A program made the position numbers and the translations under genes. Positions 44,401 to 52,941 of a DNA stretch of 53,055 nt are shown one piece after another. Below the pieces are notes generated by a model, which worked only from the letters and a program-made list of their open reading frames with translations, had not been told where the DNA came from and searched no databases. Numbering within the stretch: position 1 is the first letter of the stretch; each line of letters opens with the position of its first letter. This stretch comes from Lewinellaceae bacterium (lineage in GTDB: Bacteria > Bacteroidota > Bacteroidia > Chitinophagales > Saprospiraceae): positions 1 to 53,055 of the forward strand of contig JACJXV010000028.1 of NCBI GenBank assembly GCA_020636445.1, in the 5' to 3' direction.

Positions 44401-45177
44401 GGGTTCCGCTAAAAAGGTTAATGGAAAAAGGTGACGCCGCAGAGGGTACTGCCCCCCGTGAATACCATTGGTGAAAGGGGGGTGGTGAACGGCCACGATA
44501 ACTTCTTTACCACGGTTTCCCTTGATCGCGTCCTCAATATAACGGAAGAAAAAATTCCGTCCTTGTAATTCACATCCCTGATTAATCTGGGGGTCTTGGT
44601 CCCAGTCGCTCAGCCACCATTGGGAGTCGATCAGTACCAACACCAAATCTTCGGCAAGGGTTACTTCTGCGGGGTCGCCACATCCTGGGCGGGGCAGCCA
44701 GGTAGCCTTTTTTCCGAGAGCCTCCTGGAGGTAATCCCATTGTCGGCTGACCCCTGATAAACCATAATGCTGCCAATCCGTATCGCCAGCCATAAAGAAA
44801 ACCTTTCCTCCAAACCCCGTTAAGGCTTGCCGGATATAATCCAATTGCTGTTTGCCGGCGGCAAAACGACTACTATCACTGCGAGAGGATAAGCCCTGCG
44901 AGAGTTGCCCGCCCAGAAACAAAACTGACGTATACTGAGGGTCGGCTTGTGACCAATGCTGGCTGGCAGCCTTGAGCATAGCCTCCGGGTTGTCAGCCAA
45001 CCCAATGTTCCCCAGTAAGATTAGTCGGTGACGAAGCGTTGCAGAATCGCTGGTTGGCGTGATCGCTTCCTCCTGCACTCCATCGGCGCCCTTTGAGAAC
45101 TGTGGGGTATAGGTAGCGCAACTAGCCAGGAACACAAGTGTAATGAGGGCAGGCCAAAAGGTTTTGCGATTGGACAT
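41431..45177 (-). CDS. Large lipoprotein-type outer-membrane fusion: degenerate metallophosphatase, kinase-like domain, D15 barrel
   Basis: The 1248-residue product (ATG 45177) has lipobox FLASC. Residues about 45-330 follow a calcineurin-like phosphatase plan but with metal ligands replaced (LLGNIG, LFLGGQLS, FVSAHENN where DxH, GDxN and GHxH are expected); AVHHPPF is kept. Residues about 400-760 contain LLVGDWDRHDDQWRW (near 611) and IPRDRDQAFSQ (near 636), which resemble the catalytic GNxDRHxxN and metal-binding Asp of HipA/Fam20-type kinases. The last 350 residues form a D15/BamA-type barrel ending FTLGGGFFF. It likely sits in the outer membrane with two extra domains in the periplasm or outside. 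The gene 38 bp upstream is co-directional. Confidence 0.75.
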   Translation of the reverse strand: MSNRKTFWPALITLVFLASCATYTPQFSKGADGVQEEAITPTSDSATLRHRLILLGNIGLADNPEAMLKAASQHWSQADPQYTSVLFLGGQLSQGLSSRSDSSRFAAGKQQLDYIRQALTGFGGKVFFMAGDTDWQHYGLSGVSRQWDYLQEALGKKATWLPRPGCGDPAEVTLAEDLVLVLIDSQWWLSDWDQDPQINQGCELQGRNFFFRYIEDAIKGNRGKEVIVAVHHPPFTNGIHGGQYPLRRHLFPLTFLAEPLWLPIPGIGSLVAATHSALGNRQQVTHPQYRELRNALVNSGRKNGNLIFVSAHENNQQYWEKDGQHFIVTGAGNPLSAARIGNGALYTQGTAGFAELEFWSDGSANVRFFNLNDQGVATQVYQRQVKEAPPKTSATPPINPTTTSSSTTLTSRDFSRKGFGRLLWGQHYREAYAIPVTPPALDLDTVRGGLTPIKLGGGYQTNSLRLRNPEGREYVLRALEKDASRTVPYPFNESFVREVFEDNFSASHPLSALPITPLAEAAGILHTHPELVFVPNQEGMGPYAGEFSNAAYLFEERPDDNLWADREQFGYPDRIVSTAKALDKILEEGDHQIDYAAVAKARIFDLLVGDWDRHDDQWRWAMNKQGGIHYYRPIPRDRDQAFSQYDGLLMSIARRTLPMAKVLRPYTPTIPKIAWTSYGARQFDPTFLAGAPWEAWEKAAKEIQQALPDELITAAFREQWPAAFYEQDAPRIITALRQRRDDLLSIARRFYLFNNHKVDVLGTRGDDRFIVNRLADGKTRVEAWTLTKRGQPKDLFFQRTFEAKETKEIIFFGLEGEDEFLLRGKAPRGSRLRIIGGPGTDTVKDSSIVSGPGRKNRIYEIPGEENVLIVGTESRVQTPASPVFHSYHRQSRDYEFDYSILLPLLNVNPDDGLLLGLGGQATTYGFRRDPYATFHQFQLQYAMATSGWLLNYDGLATRVIGNWQLGWNILAQSPLYAINFYGLGNSSLNWDATQEEDYVRIRQRVLRVAPRLQYKSSGGWLFKFGPMLESVQLENTPDRLINDLAPQILPVAFRGLESVGVDGSVTWRNVDNEAFPTVGAAFGLQAGWRQSLDTDGPSFPFLAGSFSLYVPLDPDRKLVLAARSGGKHLLNDNYVFFQGATLGGGGPQRNFRGVRRERFTGQSAFYSNLDLRWKIWSSHNRTLPFSGGLLAGFDTGRVWSGVPESAIWHTALGGGIFISPFDMASITLQAFHTDDDAIRFTLGGGFFF

Positions 45178-45215
45178 AGCAAAGGGTGTTTTAGGAAAAG
45201 AAGAATACAACCTAT

Positions 45216-46214
45216 CTACTTAGCCAGGGTCATTACTTGGGGGCGCAAACCTAAATGTACTAAGCGGGCGCCAGAGGAACTGATAGGGTCGACACTTTTT
45301 CCAATGATAATACCTGGTTCCGGGGCAGCAAATGTTTTTAGGCGGCGCCCAAAGATATCCCGTAACTCAGCCAGGAGGTCGTGGCGCTTCACCCATTGTT
45401 TTACATCGGGATAAATATGTAGTAGTCCACCCGTATCTGTATATAACCAATACGAATCATCACACAAAATAGTTGAATCGCGTGAGGTGGAAATTTCCCC
45501 GGGGAGCATTTCCAGGTCATAAAGGGTGTTGAAAATGCCAATAAGAGCGTCCTGAATTACATCCTCCTGAAAAATATGGGGATCGCGTAACTCAAGAGTG
45601 ACTGCCGGAATACCGAGGGCAGTAGCAGCTCCCCGGAAGGTTGCATCCCCCGCTTTATTATTGAGAATGATCTCCGGATTTTGCAGGAGGGCCATACGCC
45701 GTACCTGCTCCTGCTGCAGATCGGCGCGAATATACCAGGAATTGATACGCCCAAAACTTGCTGTGTGTAAATCAATTAATAAATCCAGAGGGCGTAAGAT
45801 GCGCTCGACGAGCCGATAAATGTAGACCTGGCTGACATTGCCATCGGGGCGCCCGGGAGCAATCCGATTGAGGTCGGTCCCATCATTGAACGGACGTTCT
45901 TCCCGGAAGAATCCGGGCACATTCATCACGGGGGCCCCTACGACAATTCCGCGCAGTTGCTGGGGGTCGAGTTGTTGAAAAACCTGTTGAATAACGGGGA
46001 TGCCATTGAGCTCATTACCATGGATAGCGGCGGTAATGCCCAGTACCGGACCCTCATATTTTCCGCGGGCAATCAGCAGGGGAATACACAGCGGCTGCCC
46101 CAGCCCATCATCAATCAGGTGTAGCCAGGAAGTACCGATGGTTCCCGGAGGGATTGCCGAAAAATCGATTTGACGGCTGGTATTTGCAGCAGGCATCCGG
46201 AACGGCGGAATCAT
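45216..46214 (-). CDS. Succinylglutamate desuccinylase/aspartoacylase family metallohydrolase
   Basis: From ATG 46214 the 332-residue protein has the zinc-site pattern H65-GNE68 (AAIHGNELNG), the substrate-binding DLNR region, and H150 in LLIDLHTASFG, with the catalytic Glu in VTLELRDPH. The family removes acyl groups from amino acids or acts as an M14-type carboxypeptidase. Substrate is unknown. It lies 38 bp ahead of the 1248-residue protein on the same strand and they may be co-transcribed. The longer frame to 46319 has no supporting feature. Confidence 0.82.
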   Translation of the reverse strand: MIPPFRMPAANTSRQIDFSAIPPGTIGTSWLHLIDDGLGQPLCIPLLIARGKYEGPVLGITAAIHGNELNGIPVIQQVFQQLDPQQLRGIVVGAPVMNVPGFFREERPFNDGTDLNRIAPGRPDGNVSQVYIYRLVERILRPLDLLIDLHTASFGRINSWYIRADLQQEQVRRMALLQNPEIILNNKAGDATFRGAATALGIPAVTLELRDPHIFQEDVIQDALIGIFNTLYDLEMLPGEISTSRDSTILCDDSYWLYTDTGGLLHIYPDVKQWVKRHDLLAELRDIFGRRLKTFAAPEPGIIIGKSVDPISSSGARLVHLGLRPQVMTLAK

Positions 46215-46583
46215 ATGGATGGATGTATCACTGGCATAATGTACAAAACCATCGCCAAAGCAGGAATGTTTGCGCGAAAATAGGAGACAAAAAAAAATGA
46301 CCTCCCAAAGGAAGGCCACTACTTTACACTCACTAGTTTATGAAACTTAAGTCAACATTGACATATTGCTTATCTACTCTAACAAGTAACTCCGGTTATT
46401 ATTGTACTCATTTTATTGAAAATTTTTCAAAAAAACCATTTTTTCTAGTTTTTTAGGAAAAATTTAAGCATTGAGCAGTAACATATTCACAAAAAAGTTG
46501 GGTACTGCCCACCCGGTCACAAGCAAATTAACGCTATAAAGAGGCCTTGATGGTAGTTGTGGTTGGTTGGATATGGAAATAAA
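46215..46583. other. Gene-free gap
   Basis: An AT-rich stretch (46370-46480 especially) between two minus-strand genes. It presumably carries the promoter of the metallohydrolase operon, but no -7/-33 pair was convincing. Confidence 0.3.
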
Positions 46584-47822
46584 TTAGCGCCGCCAAAGTA
46601 ATTTTATCCAAAAGAAGGGGCGAACGAGCTGTTCCCGCAGGCTGAAATCGGTATACATGGCTGAAAGGTAATTCAACACCTTGCGGTTGTTGCTGATAAT
46701 ATTGGCCACAATATTAAGGAGCCAGGGGTAGGCTCCTGCTTGCTGCATTTGATAACTAAGTTTCATTTCTGAGCCTAACACCCGGGCTATACGTTGATCA
46801 TAACTGCGGAGGTAAGTTGCTGAAAATTGTTCACTGGCCAGGCATTGCTCGGCTTGCTCGGCAGCGATAAACCCACTATAGACAGCATTACCAATACCCT
46901 CTCCCGTGAGTGGATCGACGAGATGTGCGGCGTCACCAACCAGCATGAAATGATCCCCAGAGAGGGTCCGTGTTTTAGATCCCAGCGGAAGGCCATAACC
47001 AACAGGCGGATCTATGAGCGTAGCGTTTTTAAACCGCTGGCTAATCACCGGGTGATTTTCGATAATATCCTGCATGGCTTGGCGCAGGTTTAGTTTTTTG
47101 CGCTTAATGATATCGGTACGCATGCCGAGTCCTACGTTAGCTTGCCCGTCGGGCAAAGGAAAAATCCAGAAATAACCCGGAGTGATTTCCCGAATAAAAT
47201 GCAGTTCGATGAAGTTGTCGGGATGCATATCGGTTACCCCCTGGTAATAAGCCCGGACTGCCCCAGCATGATGTGCTGAATCTTTTTCCAGCCCAGCATA
47301 CTGCCGGCTAAAGGCAGATTGCGCACCATTGGCGACAATCAGTAAGCGGGCCTGAATACGCAGACTTCCAGTTTCATTTTGCACTTCGAACCCGGTGGAG
47401 GTGCGGGAGAAATGGGTTATTTCTTCCCCCGTGTACAGCTGGATGTTGGGCCGCAGGCGTAGTTCATCAATGAGGAATTGATCAAAATCTATTCGTTTAG
47501 CCACATAGCCTGGTGCCTGGAAAAAATTCCGGGTGTACTGCGGTTTAAATGGGATATCCACAATGCGATGGTTTGGGGCAATAAAACGAACGCCCCATAC
47601 ATCCGTTTGCATCGCTTTTTGATGAAATCGCTCCAGGATCTGAGGGTCGAGCCGGTTGAGTAAGGTAGTTACTTTGCCACTAATCGCATCCCCGCATACC
47701 TTGTCCCGGGGGAATGTTGCCTTGTCGATTATTACCGAAGGAATACCCAGATAACTTAGCCGCAAGGCCGTGGCCGCACCACCCGGGCCAGCACCAATAA
47801 TACAAACGGGGGTCGTGATCAT
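46584..47822 (-). CDS. FAD-dependent oxidoreductase, geranylgeranyl-reductase-like
   Basis: From ATG 47822 the 412-residue protein has the FAD loop VCIIGAGPGGAATALRLS, the ATFPRDKVCGDAISGK signature of the geranylgeranyl reductase family and the second FAD motif MLVGDAAHLVDPLTGEGIG. Such enzymes reduce isoprenoid chains or act as flavin monooxygenases; in Bacteroidota menaquinone-chain saturation is possible but not shown. It has no signal peptide. It is monocistronic by spacing. Confidence 0.85.
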   Translation of the reverse strand: MITTPVCIIGAGPGGAATALRLSYLGIPSVIIDKATFPRDKVCGDAISGKVTTLLNRLDPQILERFHQKAMQTDVWGVRFIAPNHRIVDIPFKPQYTRNFFQAPGYVAKRIDFDQFLIDELRLRPNIQLYTGEEITHFSRTSTGFEVQNETGSLRIQARLLIVANGAQSAFSRQYAGLEKDSAHHAGAVRAYYQGVTDMHPDNFIELHFIREITPGYFWIFPLPDGQANVGLGMRTDIIKRKKLNLRQAMQDIIENHPVISQRFKNATLIDPPVGYGLPLGSKTRTLSGDHFMLVGDAAHLVDPLTGEGIGNAVYSGFIAAEQAEQCLASEQFSATYLRSYDQRIARVLGSEMKLSYQMQQAGAYPWLLNIVANIISNNRKVLNYLSAMYTDFSLREQLVRPFFWIKLLWRR

Positions 47823-47961
47823 GCTCCTTTTTTTTGGAAAAATAGGGCGTAATACCCAAAAAGCCACCCAATTCCGCAAATATACTGCTGAGGAAAGGGT
47901 CAGGGCTCTTCCCTCCATGCCCAAATACCTCCTGAAGCCGAAGTAATTTTGAAATTGGTAA

Positions 47962-47993
47962 CTGGTGACTGGTGACTGGTTTCTGGTTTCTGG
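47962..47993. repeat. Dispersed CTGGTGACTGG-type repeat
   Basis: The first 24 bases are identical to 19518-19541; here they continue as TTTCTGG repeats. The rest of the 505-bp gap (47823-48327) contains more low-complexity words such as GGTTACTCGTTACTTG and CTCATTTCCCAC, and the terminator at 48258-48281. Confidence 0.6.
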
Positions 47994-48257
47994 CCCCGAC
48001 TGCGTCGAGGGTAAATTTTTGGTTACTCGTTACTTGTTGTTCCGATTTTTTACCTGCCAAAGCTATTTACAGGCGGGTGGTTCCTAAGCGAAGTCCAGGT
48101 CATGATGTCTAATTTCCCATCTCTCACCCGCCGGAGGCGGGCAAGTTTCTCATTTCCCACTTAGATTTCCGCCAGCATCACCATTACTAACCAGCCATTT
48201 TAAATATAATAAGGCACCCAAAAAGGCTGATACCACTTGTAAGCCAGGAATAAAAAA

Positions 48258-48281
48258 GGCCGGCAATATTGATTGCCGGCC
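48258..48281 (-). terminator. Terminator after basic-protein gene
   Basis: GGCCGGCAAT/ATTGCCGGCC (10-bp stem, 4-nt loop) followed by TTTTTTA on the minus strand, 47 bp after the stop of the gene at 48328. Confidence 0.8.
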
Positions 48282-48327
48282 GAAAAAATCGTTATGAGTC
48301 AAATAAATTTGCTCCGTAGTTGATCGT

Positions 48328-48663
48328 TCATGCGCTTTTACGGCGGTTAGCACGGGCCTGCTGGTAAGCCAGCTTGCGTGATTCTCGGGTAAACTGCAAG
48401 GCCCGGATCTGGTCACCCCAGCGGAGCTCGGCAGCTTCTTTACCTTTCTTTTTGGCCAGGCGCTTGAACTTGAGCTGAAACTTCTTCCAGCGGCGAACGG
48501 CTTTTTTCCACTGTTTCCGTAATGCTTTTAATTTTTTCTTTTTTACGGGAGGAAAACCGGAAGCCTCAGTTCCTGGAACAGAAGGCTGTAGTATTCCCAA
48601 CAGCGTACTGATGGCAGGAACTACTTCCTCAAGAATCCAGGGAGCCAGGGAGGATTCAACCAT
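48328..48663 (-). CDS. Small Lys/Arg-rich protein, unknown function
   Basis: The 111-residue protein has a hydrophobic/acidic N-terminal third (LEEVVPAISTLLGILQPS) and a highly basic remainder (KKKKLKALRKQWKKAVRRWK, ending RANRRKSA). No signal peptide or membrane helix is evident. It may bind nucleic acid or membranes; I do not recognise a family. Its own terminator follows at 48258-48281 and the HtrA-like gene ends 65 bp upstream on the same strand. Confidence 0.5.
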   Translation of the reverse strand: MVESSLAPWILEEVVPAISTLLGILQPSVPGTEASGFPPVKKKKLKALRKQWKKAVRRWKKFQLKFKRLAKKKGKEAAELRWGDQIRALQFTRESRKLAYQQARANRRKSA

Positions 48664-48728
48664 TAAAACCTTTTTACATTAAATTAATAAACGGTTTACA
48701 CAAACTTAACGATAATTCAGCAAGTTTC

Positions 48729-49748
48729 CTAAGGAAGCTCTGCTGGAATTACAATGATGCTCACCAGTTTTCGGTCGCGAATCACTTGCAGAGTAGCTTT
48801 TTGCAGGATGGTTGATTCGTCCAGCGCCCGGTGCAGATCATCTACCGATGCAATAGGCTGTTGATTAAACCGGATAATGACATCCCCGGGGTGGAGTTCA
48901 GCATTATACGCAGGGCTGTCGGCTTCCATTTGTTGAACGAGTACTCCGCTAATCTGGTTGATTCCCAGCTGGCTGCTTACCCGGGCTGGCAATTTGACAA
49001 GCTGCCCTGCGAGGCCCAGGTACCCGCGGCGTACTTTACCATTGAGGATTAGCCTTCCAACGACGAACTTAGCCAGGTTTGCCGAAACAGCAAAGCAAAG
49101 CCCCTGGGCAGGAAGAATTACGGCAGTGTTTACACCAATTACTTCTCCCCGGGAATTCACGAGTGGTCCGCCGGAGTTTCCGGGGTTCAGCGCCGCATCG
49201 GTTTGAATAACGTCATCGATCAGGCGGCCGCTTTCTGACCGAAGGGTCCGGCCAAGCGCACTGATCACTCCTGCAGTAAGTGAGTACTGAAAACCGTAGG
49301 GGTTGCCGATGGCAATCGCCAACTGCCCAACCTGGAGTCGGTCGGAGTCGCCAAAAGCAATAGTACTGAGGCGTTCGCCATCAATCTGTACAACGGCGAT
49401 ATCGGAAGCAGGGTCATCTCCGATCAGGCGGCCAGGGAACTGGCGGCCATCAGCGAGGTGAACTTCGATGCTGCTGGCACCCTGAACCACATGACTATTG
49501 GTAACGAGGAGCCCATCCGTGGAGATCAGGAATCCTGATCCTGATCCATAGGGTAGCGTTCGCCGGTTTGCCGCCGAGCGGCGCTGGGGTTTGGTTACTC
49601 TGATTTGAACTACAGCTTCATTCACCTGCCGGGCTACTCGTACTACTGTTTGCGAGTAAGCATCGAGAAGGTCCGCATCAGGGTTGGGAAGCATACCGGC
49701 GATAGGGGATTCCGGCTCAAGGGGCTGGTCGCTGATAAAATGTACCAT
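48729..49748 (-). CDS. HtrA/DegP-like serine protease with one PDZ domain
   Basis: The 339-residue protein has a trypsin-like domain with His in LVTNSHVVQG (about residue 84), Asp in DPASDIAVVQID and Ser in NPGNSGGPLVNS (about 190), followed by one PDZ domain (ISGVLVQQMEADSPAYNAEL). The N-terminus (MVHFISDQPLEPESPIAG) has no signal peptide or transmembrane segment, so it looks cytoplasmic, unusual for an HtrA protein. The family degrades or refolds damaged proteins. Confidence 0.88.
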   Translation of the reverse strand: MVHFISDQPLEPESPIAGMLPNPDADLLDAYSQTVVRVARQVNEAVVQIRVTKPQRRSAANRRTLPYGSGSGFLISTDGLLVTNSHVVQGASSIEVHLADGRQFPGRLIGDDPASDIAVVQIDGERLSTIAFGDSDRLQVGQLAIAIGNPYGFQYSLTAGVISALGRTLRSESGRLIDDVIQTDAALNPGNSGGPLVNSRGEVIGVNTAVILPAQGLCFAVSANLAKFVVGRLILNGKVRRGYLGLAGQLVKLPARVSSQLGINQISGVLVQQMEADSPAYNAELHPGDVIIRFNQQPIASVDDLHRALDESTILQKATLQVIRDRKLVSIIVIPAELP

Positions 49749-50045
49749 AACGGGTATGAGTTAAGGAGCTATCGCACTGGCAATGGCCAGCGGGGATAGT
49801 TCGGATGAAATAATCGGAGAATCACAACTGCACTTGGGTTTCAGAACCTATACGCTGTAGGAGCTCCGGAATTAGGGTTGCATTTCGGTTAGTTAGGTAG
49901 GTCTACGGACACTTCGGGCCGCAAATACGATATCCGCAGTGGTTTCAGGACGAAGGGTAAAGTATTAGGATGAACAGGCAGTAATTGTGCCAGTGGGGGA
50001 GGGCAGTCGAAATGGCAGAGAATTAGCAGTAGAGACTCCATGTAA
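49749..50045. other. Gene-free gap upstream of HtrA-like gene
   Basis: No gene or clear promoter element was recognised. The prohibitin terminator at 50046-50082 marks its right end. Confidence 0.3.
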
Positions 50046-50082
50046 AGAACCCCTTGCTGCCATATTGGCAACAAGGGGTTCT
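50046..50082 (-). terminator. Terminator after prohibitin/SPFH gene
   Basis: AGAACCCCTTG/CAAGGGGTTCT forms an 11-bp stem with a 15-nt loop, followed by TTTACAT on the minus strand. Confidence 0.65.
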
Positions 50083-50124
50083 GGGGAAGGCTATTGGGAT
50101 TTCGCTGAGCAAATCCCAATCCGC

Positions 50125-50967
50125 TTAGTTATTGCCAAGAATCAAGGGAAGACCGCCAGGTCCACTACCTACAATAATGACTTTAGCATTCTGGGAATTG
50201 GCAAGTTCGAGAGTGGCTTCAATGCCCTTGTCTTTCAGGATTTTATCGGAAAGACTGGCGCTGAGGATCTGGTTAGATTCCGCCTTAGCACGGGCTTCAA
50301 TAATTTTCCGCTCGGCTTCTTTACGTTCCTGATCGAGGATATACTCATATTTCAGGGCCTGTTGTTCAGCTTCGATTTTAGCTTCGATGGCATTCCGGAC
50401 TTTTTCCGGCAGACGGATTTCCCGAATCAGGGTAGCTCGCAAATCAACGTAGTTGTTATCCAGGACCGTTTCCAGATCTTTTTGGGTCAGCTGCTGGACT
50501 TCCTCCCGCTTGGTAGAATACAATTCTTCGGGGGTATAGCGGCCAATAATTTTTCGCACGGAAGAACGAACCTCGGGGCGTACCAGTGAATTCAGGTAAT
50601 CCTTGCCAAAGGTCTCGTGTAAAAAGCCGATTTTGTCAAAACGTGGATTTACGCGAACGGTAACATCAACACTGATGTTGAGGCCGTTGCTGGAAAGAAC
50701 ATCCATTTCTTCCTCAAGCTGCTGTTCCCGAACGTCGTAGAGATACATTGTATTCCATGGGGCCAGGACGTGAAAACCAGGGCCGTAAATATTCTCTTTA
50801 TCCAGGCCGCCGGCAAAACGCTGAAAAAGGACGCCTCTTTCCCCGGCGTCTATGGTTAAAAAGGTTGCATTAGAAAAAATCAGGATAGCCATTAGGGCAA
50901 AAAAGGCGATGACGCCGGTCGTGATTAATTTCCCCTGACCACTTTTCTTCGGTTTCGTTTCACTCAT
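50125..50967 (-). CDS. Prohibitin/SPFH-domain membrane protein
   Basis: From ATG 50967 the 280-residue protein has one transmembrane helix (about 15-34), then an SPFH/Band 7 domain (ERGVLFQRFAGGLDKENIYG, PGFHVLAPWNTMYLYDVREQ) and a long charged coiled-coil (IEAKIEAEQQALKYEYILDQ). It ends IIVGSGPGGLPLILGNN. Prohibitin-like proteins form large membrane rings that organise or protect membrane proteases such as FtsH. The further-upstream TTG start is not needed. Confidence 0.9.
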   Translation of the reverse strand: MSETKPKKSGQGKLITTGVIAFFALMAILIFSNATFLTIDAGERGVLFQRFAGGLDKENIYGPGFHVLAPWNTMYLYDVREQQLEEEMDVLSSNGLNISVDVTVRVNPRFDKIGFLHETFGKDYLNSLVRPEVRSSVRKIIGRYTPEELYSTKREEVQQLTQKDLETVLDNNYVDLRATLIREIRLPEKVRNAIEAKIEAEQQALKYEYILDQERKEAERKIIEARAKAESNQILSASLSDKILKDKGIEATLELANSQNAKVIIVGSGPGGLPLILGNN

Positions 50968-51232
50968 GATTGGCAATTTTTCTTCACTTTAAATTACGGA
51001 AGTTTAAACTTTTTAAGCGCTATTTTTTTGATAAAGGTGCAGTGTGTGCCGATAAAGGGAAATAACGGTAAAGCCTTCTGATTTAGATTTTGTTTTTACC
51101 TTGCATGCCATATGTTCCCGGATACCTCCGGGTAACGGCGCATGGCGGTAAAACAACTGCTGCGGCATTTATTCCGGGATAAATTTCTCCTGAATCAGTT
51201 ATACCTGCAAACCTAGTACTAAAATTAACCCA

Positions 51233-51574
51233 ATGAAGCAACTATTAGTTTTTTCTCTAATTGCAATTGCCATAATTGCCTGTAGTAATCGAGCGGATTC
51301 AGGTACCAGTACCAGCGCCACCACCAGCGCCGCTGTCGATCCGGTGGATGGGCAGAAAATCTACAAGCAATATTGCGTCACGTGTCATGGTCTTTACGGG
51401 GACATGGGCGCCAGCGGAGCATTTAACCTGACTACCAGCAACCTTACGCTGGAAGAACGGGTTAATGTGATCACTAATGGCCGCAATGCGATGACAAGTT
51501 TCAAGGCATTGCTGAGTGAAGAAAAAATTAAAGCAGTCGCACAGTTTACCCTGACGCTGAAAGAAGAAAACTAA
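51233..51574 (+). CDS. Cytochrome c lipoprotein
   Basis: The 113-residue protein has a lipoprotein signal (lipobox IIAC), a low-complexity Ser/Thr/Ala linker, then a class I cytochrome c domain with C48VTCH52 and GDMGASGAFNL, and a likely Met ligand in NAMTSFKALLSEE. It carries electrons in the periplasm, perhaps to a terminal oxidase. It precedes the epimerase gene by 38 bp on the same strand. Confidence 0.88.
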   Translation: MKQLLVFSLIAIAIIACSNRADSGTSTSATTSAAVDPVDGQKIYKQYCVTCHGLYGDMGASGAFNLTTSNLTLEERVNVITNGRNAMTSFKALLSEEKIKAVAQFTLTLKEEN

Positions 51575-51612
51575 GGGCCGATCTTTCCGGTCTTTACTAG
51601 TTCTCTCATCCT

Positions 51613-52665
51613 ATGACTTTGGATAGACGTCAGACAACGATTTTTGTCACAGGTGGAACAGGATTCCTGGGTTCTTACCTGTTGCGGTATTTGTGGGCGC
51701 TGGGTCACCGGAATATCCGCGCTTTGCGACGTGCTGATAGTCGGATGGATTTAATTGATCCGGAGCTTGCGGCAGGAATCACCTGGATTACCGGAGATCT
51801 GTTTGATCGCGATGCGCTGGTAGCGGGCATGTCGGGTGCCGATCAGGTTTATCACTGTGCGGCAGTGGTTTCGTTTGACTCCCGTGATGCCCGTAGTATG
51901 CAGATTGTCAATGTCGGTGGTACCACCAATTTGGTAGATGTGGCTCTGGAGGTCGGCATTGGAAAGCTTCTCCATGTGAGCTCCATTGCTGCATTGGGGC
52001 GCCAGCGGCCCGGCGAGACACTTTCGGAAGCCAATATCTGGCAACGCAGCCGTTTTTCTACGCGCTACGGACTCAGTAAATTCATGGCGGAGCTGGAGGT
52101 ATGGCGTGGCGTGGCCGAAGGATTATCGGCGGTGGTCATCAACCCTTCCATCATACTGGGAAGTGGTCGTTGGAACGAAGGCGCTGCGCGTTTCTTTTCC
52201 ATGGTAGGTGGCGGATTTCCCTTCTTTCCCCGGGGAACCGGCTCCTTTGTCGATGTCCGGGATGTAGTACGTATGATGGTTCAGCTTATGGAAGAGCCCA
52301 TCGAAGGGGAGCGTTTCATCGCCAGTGCCGGCGAAATGTCATTCCAGGCTTTTTTTCAACAGATTGCCCGGGAGATGGGGTGTAAGGCCCCACGGTGGGG
52401 GGCGCCTGCCTGGTTTTCGGGGGTGCTTTGGCCTTTCACGACGCTGTATGCGCGGCTGCGCGGCAAGTCTGCATTTATTACCAGGGAGACAGCCCGGCAG
52501 TCGGCAGTGGATTTCCATTATGATGCCTCCAAATCCCGGGAAGAGCTCCATTTTCAGTATTTACCTTTATCAGAAACGATTCGGGACACTGCTCGTGATT
52601 GGCTGACTCACCAGTCGGATGCTAACCAGTTGTTGCCGACCTTACCCTTTACTTCCTTACCTTAA
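51613..52665 (+). CDS. NAD-dependent epimerase/dehydratase, dihydroflavonol-reductase-like
   Basis: The 350-residue extended SDR has the NAD loop VTGGTGFLGSYLL, the catalytic Ser in LLHVSSIAALG and Tyr-Lys in RYGLSKFMAELEVW. The C-terminal substrate domain resembles dihydroflavonol 4-reductase-like proteins, a broad group that reduces or epimerises diverse ketones and nucleotide sugars. No substrate can be named. It may be co-transcribed with the upstream cytochrome c. Confidence 0.85.
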   Translation: MTLDRRQTTIFVTGGTGFLGSYLLRYLWALGHRNIRALRRADSRMDLIDPELAAGITWITGDLFDRDALVAGMSGADQVYHCAAVVSFDSRDARSMQIVNVGGTTNLVDVALEVGIGKLLHVSSIAALGRQRPGETLSEANIWQRSRFSTRYGLSKFMAELEVWRGVAEGLSAVVINPSIILGSGRWNEGAARFFSMVGGGFPFFPRGTGSFVDVRDVVRMMVQLMEEPIEGERFIASAGEMSFQAFFQQIAREMGCKAPRWGAPAWFSGVLWPFTTLYARLRGKSAFITRETARQSAVDFHYDASKSREELHFQYLPLSETIRDTARDWLTHQSDANQLLPTLPFTSLP

Positions 52666-52941
52666 CAGAAAACGCGAACTTATACCCAGCGAAACTTCTC
52701 AGGAAGAAACGCTGTTATTTTACAGTTAAGTGAAGGGACAATATTATCTATACCTTATTTCAGGCCCTTTTGGACTTCCACTTCGTTAAAAAGCCTAGCC
52801 GACGCGCTGCGTCGCCTGCGTTTTTTGCCTTGTTGAACCCCAAAATTACACTGAATAAAGCTTATACATGATAATGACCCAACACTTAAGGCAGTTGCCC
52901 TACTGCTGATACCCTAATGCTTGCTTATTAATACCCGAATT

